NCBI GenBank assembly: GCA_016800925.1
Contig: JABCPU010001234.1
Span: 1 to 11,177, forward strand
DNA length: 11,177 nucleotides
Direction: 5' to 3'
Source of the DNA: Suillus spraguei
Lineage: Eukaryota; Basidiomycota; Agaricomycetes; Boletales; Suillaceae
Of the stretch, positions 1 through 7,580 are shown in pieces. The position numbers and the translations under genes are program-made. Each line of letters opens with the position of its first letter. The first letter of the stretch is position 1. The notes under the pieces were generated by a model, which was not told the DNA's origin, did not search any database, and saw nothing but the letters and a program-made list of their open reading frames with translations.

Positions 1-194
1 CGGGAATGCGCCGGAACTATTTCCGGAAGGTAGGGAGTAATGGTAACACTACTGGAACAAGCTCCAAGTAGAACAGATGAAGGATGGACCGCTGGACAAA
101 GTCCAGGGCAGGATAGGAGCAGAGCTCCGGAGGGAAAGATGATCCATAGATGTCAGAGGATAGATAGGATGGATCCGGAGGACTAGGGGTCCGA
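1..194. other. unassigned purine-rich sequence with short palindromes
   Basis: No coding region is visible. The stretch contains two imperfect to perfect short palindromes of the GGAC..GTCC / GGA..TCC type (at 53-66 and 92-106) that recur at 715-724 and 795-805. It has the same purine-rich, CCGGA-rich look as the sequence on the other side of the minisatellite (603-900), so the minisatellite probably expanded inside one repeat unit. Its left limit lies outside the window. Confidence 0.4.
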
Positions 195-597
195 AGGAGC
201 GGAGGAGCGGAGGAGCGGAGGAGCGGAGGAGCGGAGGAGCGGAGGAGCGGAGGAGCGGGGAGCGGAGGAGCGGAGGAGCGGAGGAGCGGAGGAGCGGAGG
301 AGCGGAGGAGCGGAGGAGCGGAGCGGAGGAGCGAGGAGCGGAGGAGCGGAGGAGCGGAGGAGCGGAGGAGCGGAGGAGCGGAGGAGCGGAGGAGCGGAGG
401 CGGGAAGGAGCGGAAGGAAGGAGGAGCGGAGGAGCGGAGGAGCGGAGGAGCGGAGGAGCGGAGGGAGCGAGGAGGAGCGGAGGAGCGGAGGAGCGGAGGA
501 GCGGAGGAGCGGAGGAGCGGAGGAGCGGAGGAGCGGAGGAGCGGAGGAGCGGAGGAGCGGAGGAGCGGAGGAGCGGAGGAGCGGAGGAGCGGAGGAG
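195..597. repeat. 8-bp minisatellite, unit GGAGCGGA, about fifty copies
   Basis: The octamer GGAGCGGA is repeated head to tail with few substitutions. Small indels break the phase near 248, 319, 396-425 and 461-475, and the last unit has C changed to T (GGAGTGG at 594-600). The plus strand has no T within the clean units and the minus strand has no A, so neither strand can form a stop codon; the array is open in six frames by composition and not because it codes. The plus strand is seven-eighths purine with frequent GG pairs, which could favour triplex or GGA-type quadruplex structures (inference). Copy number is a by-eye estimate. Confidence 0.95.
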
Positions 598-602
598 TGG
601 AT

Positions 603-1421
603 GATCAGATGATCAATGATCGGATGAGCATAGCTCTGTGGATCTTAGAGGAAGTGTTGGCTACTAGAGAGGAGTAGGTCTGGATATGGTTGTAGAGATA
701 GTATAGACTACTCCGGACAAGTCCAGAATAGAAACAGACAGTATTAAGACTACCAAAGGTAGAGTCAGAGGTGAAACAGATGATAGACGGAGATGGACGA
801 AGTCCGAAAAGATTATAGGACATAGGATCAAAGCTCCGCCTAGGAGTGATCCCATAGGCCTGAGTCGGAAGCTTACAAGGGCCGGATCCAAGTGCAAGAA
901 CGGAGATGGAGTTATATAGACATGATAACAGGATACAGAGTAATCAAAGGAATATACAGAAGTAGGAACAATGAATCAGACTAAGGTCTGCAGGAGTTGT
1001 ACTACAAGTTTATATACTGTAGGAGCATGCCGGAGGGTAAGTACGGATAGTCCGAGGCTATGTCTGGAAGCATATGGAAACACATTAGTAAGTACAGCGG
1101 GACATAAGGCTATGAACTCGGAGATGAAGCTCATACAAAATACTTATCAAGATGGAGGCAGAGATCACCGAGAACCGGAAGCACAGAGATACCCAGAAGC
1201 TGGAGACACAGGTATATTCTAAAAGGGGTAATGCGCAGGTGCGTGGGAATAGTTCAGATATGAACTCGGATCGGATATGGGACACGGATGGATATGGATT
1301 GGAGTGGATGGGTGGATCGCGATATTGAACTGGATTGGATGGGTGGATCAGATATGTGTAGGTTGGGTGTCTGGATGTCATGGATTGGATTTGATCTAGA
1401 CTGAATGTACGGTATATGACA
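603..1421. repeat. non-coding dispersed repeat, copy 1 (possibly LTR-derived)
   Basis: No convincing protein is encoded. Two landmarks are shared with the repeat inside the KDZ intron: a bulged hairpin, GACTACC-aaa-GGTAGAGTC at 748-766 (compare 2165-2184), and the right terminus GGTATATGACA at 1411-1421 (compare 4520-4530), preceded in both by GATC-rich, GGAT-rich sequence. Read on the minus strand, the terminus would begin TGTCATATACC, which resembles a fungal LTR start, but no paired LTR, polypurine tract or target duplication was established. It abuts the first recognisable KDZ codons, so it may have removed or displaced the gene's 5' exons. A hairpin with arms GGATCA (825-830) and TGATCC (847-852) lies inside. 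Confidence 0.4.
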
Positions 1422-1439
1422 CTGACCCCTTGACTCATG

Positions 1440-1931
1440 ATATCACCCCTATGACTGTTGTACATTCTCTGGGGTGTTCATGCACAATTTGTCATGGTGT
1501 CATTGCCCTGGTTCCAATCCTCAGCACCTGCAGCTCCTAGAGTGGGACTATTTCCTGCCAGCTCCACATGGCCCCAGACTGTTTTCACCTTTGAAGTACT
1601 GGATCATGTTCTCATTGATGCCTTGGAATGCAAGACTTTGGCCAGGAGCTTCTTGAGAAGCTCACATGGCTGACAAATAATGCATTTCCAGATATTGTTC
1701 CAGTGAGTGAGAATATATGCTTGTAGTTTGGTCAGGATACCAACAGCATCTGTAGGATCGATATCGTGAACTCATGAGAGTATTCTCGCCTATGCAGGAC
1801 TTGAAGAACCGGAAATAATTTGGATTTGGACATGATATGGATTCAGACCCTGGCCCAGGAGATCTTGCTATCTTCTGCCCTTCATGTCCACAGCCAGGGA
1901 TCAACATGCCTGTTAAGACTGTACTCAAAGG
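1440..1931 (+). other. KDZ pseudogene part 1: CxC2-like cysteine cluster exons
   Basis: Encodes the end of the CxC2-like cysteine cluster that precedes KDZ cores in fungi, thought to be a zinc-binding DNA-recognition module. Visible blocks are TVVHS..GVHA, a CHC at 1498-1506, QLL, FTFEVLDHVLIDALECKT, KLTWLTNNAFPDIVP, RYRELMRV, DLKNRK, FGFGHDMDSDPGPGDLAIF and a CPSC pair at 1876-1887 followed by PQPGIN. At least two frameshifts occur between CHCPG and TNNAFP. A short intron is likely between NAFPDIVP and DRYREL (about 1700-1755, GTGAGT to TGTAG). The tryptophan normally following KNRK is a TAA stop. The cysteines of the amino-terminal half of the cluster are not in the window, so the module is truncated. 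Confidence 0.8.
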
Positions 1932-2269
1932 GTAAGAGATCCAAAGGGCTTTTGGCCTCTGTTCGTGCACTGTGCCCCTTTCCTGAGTGATGCCCCTTAT
2001 TTCAGAGGGTAGGTATATGTCCGAAGATCTAAGAGTGGTCGCGTGACAGATCAGATGTCCAAAGTATGGATATGATGTGTCCGAAGGTTATCTGGAACGT
2101 GAAGATGATACAAGGAATAAGACTAGTCTCAGAACAAGTCCTTAACTAGAAACTAACAGAGGTAGACTACCCAAAGGTAGAGTCGGAGATGCAGACTTAT
2201 AGGAATCAATCCTAAGTCTCGGAAGATGACCAGAGTTGGAAGTAACTCAAGTCTGGAGGACTAGATTTT

Positions 2270-2660
2270 TATGAACTGGGGTGGCATCACCAGCGACAGT
2301 GAAAAGACACAGATGGTCTGCTGGGAAGTTCTACAATGTCCAGAAGAGGACAAGGTTGAAGTACAAGGAACATGTTCCGAGTACTATCAAGGGTTCTGCC
2401 TCAAAGACAAGTCTAAGAGGTTCTACGAGAATAGAGACTAAGGCTAAGGAGTGCTTAGACTTAGAGACAATTCAAGACGACTTAGGTTGGAGACCTAAGC
2501 GAAGGATGTTCCAGGTAAAACCCAGTAAGATTAAAGTAAAGTATACAAGTGTAATACAATGTGCTTAAATAGGTCAATATGTGCGCATGGACCAAGAGAG
2601 ACATGAGAGCGTAAGTGCATATCCAAAGAAGGAAGCAACTATAGTACAGATGCGTTGAGC
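2270..2660. repeat. dispersed structured repeat, copy R1
   Basis: Starts at TATGAACTGG-GTGGCATCACCAGC and aligns along its length with 8273-8630, with long exact blocks such as CAGTAAGATTAAAGTAA and CAATATGTGCGCATGGACCAA. One frame is open for 95 codons from GTG 2281, but the second copy has an early stop and unconstrained substitutions in that frame, so it is probably non-coding. It has several nested CTAAG/CTTAG inverted repeats, including a perfect 7-bp stem with 5-base loop at 2481-2499 that is conserved by compensating changes in the other copy. Function unknown; it may be part of an LTR or untranslated leader. Confidence 0.75.
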
Positions 2661-2715
2661 ATATGAGTCAGAGTCATGTTATGTAATACAAGTAAAGGAG
2701 ACAAGGAGAAGATGA

Positions 2716-3044
2716 ATAGGGGCATGTACGACTGTAACAAGATTGAGCAGAATCTAAGATGATATTCAAAACTAAGGTTTCTACGGAGATTTACAAGTGG
2801 TTTATATACTGTAAGTAGCTAGCACGGTGTCTTGATAACTGAGGGTCTTATATAAAAGTGTGTAAGGAATGTAATGACACCACAATTACACTGGGATAAG
2901 ACTTCTTGCCAGTCCTCGATTAACATGGTCTATGACTTTTCTAGTTTTCATGGTAGATAATGTGTGAGTTCTTTGGAGGCCCGCTAAACCAATCTAGTGA
3001 TTAACTTAGCCGGAGCTATCTTCAGAAATGTGCTCTTGGAAAAC
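2716..3044. other. unannotated stretch of the insertion
   Basis: No gene or clear repeat is seen. It contains a TATA-like string, TTATATAAAAG, near 2848-2858 on the plus strand and the phrase TTTATATACTGTA near 2802-2814, which also occurs at 1009-1021 in the copy 1 repeat, supporting common ancestry of the two insertions. There is no downstream coding region for the TATA-like string to serve. Confidence 0.35.
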
Positions 3045-3330
3045 TGAGCCTAGGGTAGACTGTCTAGGCTGGGAACTGGGTGTATGTGGATAGATTTCTC
3101 TAGGAAAGATCCTTCTAGACAATAAACTGGGAGTGAAATAGATTGGCCTAGGAATGAACCTTCTAGGCAGTGGACTTGGGAACTTGGGTAGATTTGTCTA
3201 GGAATGAACCTTCTAGACAATAGACTTGGGCACTTGAATAGATTGGCCTAGGAATGATCCTTCTAGGCACTAGACTTGGGAACTTGGGTAGAGTTGTCTA
3301 GGAATGAACCTTCTAGACAATAGACTGGAT
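3045..3330. repeat. 50-bp tandem array, six units, alternating stem sequences
   Basis: Units start at intervals of 50, 48, 50, 50 and 50 bases. Each carries an inverted repeat around a 10-11-base spacer (typically gaatgaacctt). The arms alternate: GCCTAG/CTAGGC at 3048/3064, 3146/3163 and 3246/3263; GTCTAG/CTAGAC at 3196/3213 and 3296/3313; and a version with one mismatch, CTCTAG/CTAGAC, at 3098/3115. The array can be seen as a 100-bp dimer repeated three times. No coding potential; this is not a CRISPR array because the repeats abut without unique spacers. Confidence 0.92.
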
Positions 3331-3421
3331 AGTTTCTCAAAGATATGAGAATAGAATATGTGGACCAGATAGTGGCTGGTCAAAGATATGAACTGGAGAG
3401 ACATGGTCTCTAATATAACTG

Positions 3422-3464
3422 ACTATTTTCCTAGGCATATTGTATACCTAGCTTTGAAAATAGT
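3422..3464. repeat. imperfect 43-base hairpin
   Basis: ACTATTTTC (3422-3430) pairs with GAAAATAGT (3456-3464), and directly inside it CTAGG (3431-3435) pairs with CCTAG (3447-3451), leaving an 11-base loop and a 4-base bulge on the right arm. It lies shortly after the 50-bp array and reuses the same CTAGG core. No U-run or coding context suggests a terminator; it is a structural feature of the inserted repeat. Confidence 0.7.
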
Positions 3465-4519
3465 ATAACAATGGTCTCAAGGGAATTCTTTACCCTGCAC
3501 TTGTTTTAACAATGCTTCAAAGTGACTAAATTTGCAAGCCTTGAGAAATATTTACTCCTGAAATATAGTGACAAGTGGGAGATCCTATTTTTTGGAGAGT
3601 AGTTATGTAAGCTAATATAGAGAGAACCAATCAAAATATTCATCCAAACTCAAAAGAATAGGAATAAAAGGAAAAGGTGGAGCCATAACGTCATAGTGGA
3701 GCAGAATGTTCTAGAAGTCTAGAAGTGAAATGGAACTGTCCAGAATAAAGTGACATCAGTATGATATCATACCCTGTGGGTACAATTTTATGAAGTGTTT
3801 GGGGTATCAAGGCATCCTAATAGTAAGAAATAGTAAGGGAAAAATGGAGAAGAAGAGACAAGAATAATAGTACAATGGAAACAGGGCGAAGCCATAGGTT
3901 GTTTTGGTTAGGTTTTTGTAGGCTTTGAACTTTTCTCTATGGTTTTCTCTAGCCAAAGTGAATAAGCCAAAGGTAAGGCTTTACCTAAACCTTCAATCTT
4001 CTTCTCACATCAATTATGTGATTCTCATCTCACATATGACTTTTCTTCAAACAATGCAGATTTGTGAATCAAATGTCTGGAAGTGTTTTTGAACCAAGGT
4101 ATGGTACCAAGGTATGGGTTGACTAGTCTGAGAGCTAAGCTACAACATGGTCTTTTGTGGTCACCTAGCAGTCATGTCCATGCATGATTCGTGTATCATG
4201 CAGGACAACGGATAATCAAACAAGTCTGGTACCAAGGGCTATGTATGATGTATAACAGAAGTCTATTAGTTAATGCACAGCGGCTCAGTAAGTGTGAGTC
4301 GGAAATGAGACACAGGTAACAGATCAATAAGCAGGAAGGAAATATACACAACCGGAATACTGGAGACAGGAGGATTGCCAAAAGGAGGTAGATGTAGATA
4401 TCCACAAGGGAGTTAGAGTGCGAGAAGTAGGGGCTTTCGGATGGGTGATCCAGACAGGATCTGTGGACTGGATGAAAGTAGGATTGATCAGATCTGATCG
4501 GATCTTAGATCAGATGTAT
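3465..4519. other. AT-rich non-coding right half of the insertion
   Basis: No protein or RNA gene is recognised. The stretch includes a direct doublet AAGGTATGG-TACC-AAGGTATGG near 4097-4119, a pyrimidine-rich tract with TTCTTCTCACATC (about 4000-4013) and GATC-rich sequence before the terminus (4480-4515). The tract followed by GTCTGAGAGC at 4126-4135 vaguely recalls the 3' LTR / primer-site junction of copia-type elements, but the match to an initiator-tRNA primer site is only partial and is not claimed. Confidence 0.35.
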
Positions 4520-4624
4520 GGTATATGACAATGCCTCTTTCTTTGGAAGAGAAGTATAAAAGACAAGTTGACATAAAGTGCATTCTGGCTCCTATTGTTC
4601 AACAATTTTAACTTCTGCTTACAG

Positions 4625-5410
4625 GTGGCTTGTCATGAAGAGATTTGTGGTAGATGGAAACTTTACTGCTCATCACATGAATATGAGACAGCCTGAACTA
4701 GACATCTTCCTCTCAGATGGTTTAGGTTATATAGTCACAGAGAGAGAATATCAAGCTCACTTGGCCTCAGCTACAGAGAGTAAAGAGGTGAGTTGACTTA
4801 CATATCTTTCTTTTAGTAATATATTGAACATGTTGGAAGAGGTCCACTTGTAGCAACCATCGTGCAGTCAATGCAGCAAACACAAACTGAAGTAATCTCT
4901 GAGCACAGGGGTGGGCCCACAGCTTGTGCTCGCCATGGATGTTTTGTTCCCCACTGTGTAGTAGACTTTCAAAAGGTGAATGGCAAGTCTTCTTGCATTT
5001 ACTTCGGACCAACTGACCTGACCATAAATCACTCACAGCCACATGAATATAGATTACTCCATATGCAATGCAATTAAGCATGCTGCCAATGGAATCAACA
5101 ACTCCATGGTAATTTATGATGTGGCTGCCAGTGGAATCTTCATTTGCAGAATGTGTTAAAAAATTCCTCTGGCTTGACCCTCCCTGACAACACCGAGATT
5201 ATGCTGCAGTGGGAAAATTCCATCTCAGCACTCATAAACTTGTTTGTTTTGCCAGATATAGCCTGAATTTCATTGTAGGAGCTGGGCAAGTTGATAGGGA
5301 AATTCTAGAAACCCTCTGGGCTCCCTTTAACAAGATTTCTCCAACAGCATGTTCTATGAGCCAAGCCCACCATCAAGAAATTCTTGATGATCACATGTGG
5401 AACTCAAATT
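4625..5410 (+). other. KDZ pseudogene part 2: catalytic core exons
   Basis: Carries the RNase H-fold core. The first exon (4625-4787) reads WLVMKRFVVDGNFTAHHMN through LSDGLGYIVTEREYQAHLASATESKE, with the first Asp at 4653-4655, and ends at a GTGAGT donor. The next exon (about 4842-4975) has two TGA stops (NTN*SNL*) and a frameshift before TACARHGCFVPHCVVDFQK; an intron runs 4976-5038. The following block gives NIDYSICNA and VIYDVA, with Asp at 5118-5120, then a one-base shift restores CQW. From 5209 the frame is clean: GKFHLSTHK, RYSLNFIVGAGQVDREILETLWAPFNKISPTA, ending in DDHMWNSN then TAA where the family has Trp. Catalytic assignments follow the KDZ family pattern and are inference. Confidence 0.85.
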
Positions 5411-6903
5411 AAAAAAAGCTTGTGGATATGATGCCTATATTGAATCAATTGCATGCAAGATAAATGCCATATGCAGTTAAGATGCTCTTACAAAGTACAA
5501 ATGTGCTAATAAGGGCATCAATGACACTAAGGTGCCATTTGAAGAGCTTACAAGTTCTTTGGAATTCAATCCAAGTTTCTTCATGGGAGAAAGATGAGAA
5601 GCAAGCTATAGAACAATGTGGGGAGTATCTTGACATATACCACTTAAAGATAGATAAAGGTGAGTGCTTACAAGGTTATTTCTAGGTTCTACATGCATAC
5701 ATTCTGATGCTGGTGTTTCAAGCTCCAACGATGGCTGAAATTCAGCTAAAATTAACTGAAACAGAATATGCTGTTACTGGCAAATCAGGATTAATATCTT
5801 GGCTCATCAATGGCATCAATTTGTAAGATGCACAGTATGTCATTACAATAACTTGACATTTAGCATATTCTTACTTCAATCAAGGGATGCATTAAGGGCA
5901 GATATTCGGCAGCTTCCCCGAGATGCATCTGCAGCTCAAAAGGCAGTGGTAGAAGATAAGTGACAAAAGCTGGCAGCATGTATCTCAAATTTCATGAGAC
6001 AGCTGATGCTATGACAGATTGCATTGAAGTTGAGACAGGTATGGAGCACATAGATGATGTCAGATTTTGTGCCAGAGATATGGAGGAACAAGGGCAGCAA
6101 GCTGCAGATCTTGAAGATTCTTTGGAAGAGACCGGCGAGGAAGTTGTGGCAGAAGGAATGCGTATTTGGATGCCATCATCAGTATCTCACCAAGATGCTT
6201 TACCCCTTGGCCTTGGTACTCTGCAAGCCGAAGAACTGGAGTTATGGCAGGGCCAAGCAAATGATTGCTTGGAGAAATTACGGCAGGCTCTGGGTCACAA
6301 AGCCATAATTTACCATCAACACTTTCGAAGTGCGGATTCAACATGGCTAGGTACTAGGTCAAAGCAAGAAGCTCATCACTATTGTATCAAAATAGATGAG
6401 TGTGTCTGAAGCTATCAAAGGGCAAGGTATGTGATGCAAAGACTAGAAGTGGATGAAGATACTCTCCAGAATGTTTATCAAGAGATTCAGCCCAGTCAGC
6501 TTAGTGTGGACCGGGAAGTCACTGAGGAGAACAGATATGGCAGGGATCAGACAGACTGGCTTGGTTTTGGAGGATTGACAACAGTCATTATTCTCACAAA
6601 AATGTGTGGATGGATGAATGTGAGTGATGTATAATGTTCATATTTTCTCACATGACAAGTATTAGTTTACAGGGTGAATTGGTTGAAAGCTAAGGCAAGA
6701 TGGCAAAGGTGGGAGGAGGAGTTAAGTTTAGTATGACATGAGATTGGGTGGACAGTGGGCTGGTTCAAACATAAGAAGATAGAATGGGAATGAAGATACC
6801 AACAAGCCACCAAGCTTATGCACAATGGCAGGTAATTTTGTGGGAAAAGTTCCTACAGGATGCAAAAAATGCATTCAAGGACAAGATGGTTGTAGTAACT
6901 TAA
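5411..6903 (+). other. KDZ pseudogene part 3: C-terminal helical region
   Basis: Recognisable blocks run in order: KGINDTKVPFEEL (from about 5507), a frameshift, SSWEKDEKQAIEQCGEYLDIYHLKIDK, a short intron (about 5660-5719), APTMAEIQLKLTETE, SWLINGINL, RDALRADIRQLPRD, then an uninterrupted 149-codon stretch (5960-6409) containing ELELWQGQANDCLEKLRQALGHKA and HFRSADSTWLGTRSKQEAHH. After a TGA come SYQRAR, a block with DEDTLQNVYQEIQPSQLS, DREVTEENRYG, an intron with GTGAGT near 6619, VNWLKAKARWQRWEEE, TVGWFKH, and AQWQVILWEKFLQDAKNAFKDK ending at TAA 6901. This matches the highly helical, charged tail of fungal KDZ proteins. At least four stops interrupt it. Confidence 0.82.
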
Positions 6904-6954
6904 CTATTGTATTGCCTTTACTATCTGATCTAATTTTGTGGCTGGGATAGAGTG

Positions 6955-7235
6955 CACCTGATGTACTGATGTATCAGCTGACTTCTCTTGCCTTATGAAG
7001 AAAGTGGCCAGAACACCATCTGCAGCTCATAGATGAGCTACATTTGATGTACTAATGTACCAGCTGGGCTGTCTTGCCCTGGCAAGAACACAGCCAGGAT
7101 CCTATCTATGGTATCTACCTGATGTACTGACATGCCGGCCAGAGTGTCTTCTCACATCAAGAACCAGCCAGCACACTATTTACCAGCTGTAACTGTGGCA
7201 GACATGCAGTGTGCCTGATGTATAGAAGTACCAGC
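6955..7235. repeat. degenerate tandem repeat, four units of 75-95 bp
   Basis: A diverged unit beginning CCTGATGTACTGATGTA-CCAGC, followed by a TGTCTTGCC-like stretch, recurs with its GATGTA core near 6958, 7043, 7118 and 7213. It starts about 50 bases after the KDZ stop codon. It may be sub-terminal repeat DNA of the KDZ transposon, since DNA transposons often carry such arrays near their ends, but no terminal inverted repeat pair was found. Confidence 0.6.
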
Positions 7236-7246
7236 CGGGATCTCCC

Positions 7247-7552
7247 CCAACCTAGTTTTTTACAGGCAGAGTAATGTATTCATGAAGTGGTTGATTGTTT
7301 GATCACTGACCCCTGAGTAATTAAGAATCTCCCAGGATGATAGACTCTTTGGCTCATGGAAGGTTTGGTCAATGGTGTTCCACAAACCATTTCTCAGTTG
7401 CTGTAAGTGGAGCATCAATGAAGTGGTTGATTGTTTGATCATTGACCCCTGAGTAATTAAGAACCCCCAGGATGATAGACTCTTTGGCTCATGGAAGGTT
7501 TGGTCAATGGCATTCCACAAATGATTTCTCGGTTGCTGTAAGTGGAGCATTT
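7247..7552 (+). repeat. MITE-like repeat, two direct copies (A and B), period 136 bp
   Basis: Copy A (about 7247-7417) and copy B (7418-7552) are head to tail; the string ATGAAGTGG starts at 7282, 7418 and, in a partial third copy, 7553 (ATGAAGTG), giving periods of 136 and 135. The unit carries TTGATTGTTTGATCA, ACCCCTGAGTAATTAAGAA, CCCAGGATGATAGACTCTTT, GGCTCATGGAAGGTTTGGTC and GCTGTAAGTGGAGCA. No protein is recognised on either strand. Strand is assigned arbitrarily. Confidence 0.88.
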
Positions 7553-7580
7553 ATGAAGTGGTTAATTGTTTGATCACTGG

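Larger units (their letters stand above)
1995..4530. mobile_element. non-coding, hairpin-rich insertion inside the KDZ intron (copy 2)
   Basis: About 2.5 kb of repeat-derived DNA without any recognisable protein. The right end GGTATATGACA (4520-4530) matches the end of the repeat at 1421. ATGCC occurs just left of the proposed start (1990-1994) and just right of the end (4531-4535), a possible 5-bp target duplication, though such a short match may be chance. Inside are the hairpin GACTACCC-aaa-GGTAGAGTC (2165-2184), the dispersed repeat at 2270-2660, a 50-bp tandem array (3045-3330) and a 43-base hairpin (3422-3464). It could be a non-autonomous LTR-type element or a composite of several nested insertions; the left boundary is uncertain by tens of bases. 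Confidence 0.5.
1932..4624 (+). other. KDZ intron swollen to 2.69 kb by an inserted repeat
   Basis: The donor GTAAGAG begins at 1932 and the acceptor TTACAG ends at 4624. Removing this segment joins CTC AAA GG to G TGG CTT GTC in frame, giving LKGWLVMKRFVVDGNF, which is the expected continuation of the KDZ family. The intron ends (about 1932-1990 and 4536-4624, including a pyrimidine-rich tract before the acceptor) look original; the middle is an insertion. KDZ introns elsewhere in this gene are about 50-70 bases, so this one is anomalous. Whether it could still have been spliced after the insertion cannot be judged from sequence. Confidence 0.75.
1425..6903 (+). pseudogene. KDZ-family (Kyakuja-Dileera-Zisupton) transposase with CxC2 cluster, inactivated
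   Basis: This is a decayed transposase gene of the KDZ class, a DDE-type (RNase H fold) DNA transposase expanded in basidiomycetes. Family order is preserved: cysteine cluster, then the conserved W-x-VMKRFVVDGNF block, the STCSNHRAVN block, ARHGCFVPH, MxIDYSICNA, VIYDVACQW, GKFHLS..H, GQVDxEILETLWAPFNKISP, and a long helical C-terminus ending at TAA 6901-6903. The three presumed acidic catalytic positions are still encoded: Asp 4653-4655, Asp 5118-5120, and Glu at 5299-5301 or 5308-5310. It is dead: reading frame changes at least six times and many stops fall in family-conserved stretches, for example at KNRK*FGF, NTN*SNL*, SN*KKL and CV*SYQRAR. Several short GT-AG introns are recognisable; one has been invaded by a 2.5-kb repeat. 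The N-terminal exons upstream of the cluster are missing. Family assignment rests on remembered KDZ motifs, not a search. Confidence 0.88.

Noticed and set aside
195..597. Repetitive protein gene or telomeric repeat
   Set aside because: Openness comes from composition alone, there is no start or flanking coding sequence, and GGAGCGGA does not resemble the TTAGGG-type fungal telomere.
1085..1465. 126-codon minus-strand open frame near the copy 1 terminus
   Set aside because: It spans the junction between a repeat and KDZ sequence and shows low-complexity composition driven by GGAT repeats.
2281..2568. 95-codon open frame in repeat R1
   Set aside because: It starts at GTG, resembles no known family, and the homologous copy at 8286 stops after about 27 codons with unconstrained changes.
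3045..3330. CRISPR-like array
   Set aside because: Units abut directly with no unique spacers, and the setting is fungal.
4097..4135. Copia-type LTR end with tRNA primer site
   Set aside because: Only about 9 of 12 bases fit the usual initiator-Met primer site, and no LTR start or pol was found nearby.
7260..7550. 96-codon minus-strand frame across MITE-like copies A and B
   Set aside because: Its internal peptide repetition merely mirrors the DNA tandem repeat; periods of 136 and 135 bases are not both multiples of three and no family is recognised.
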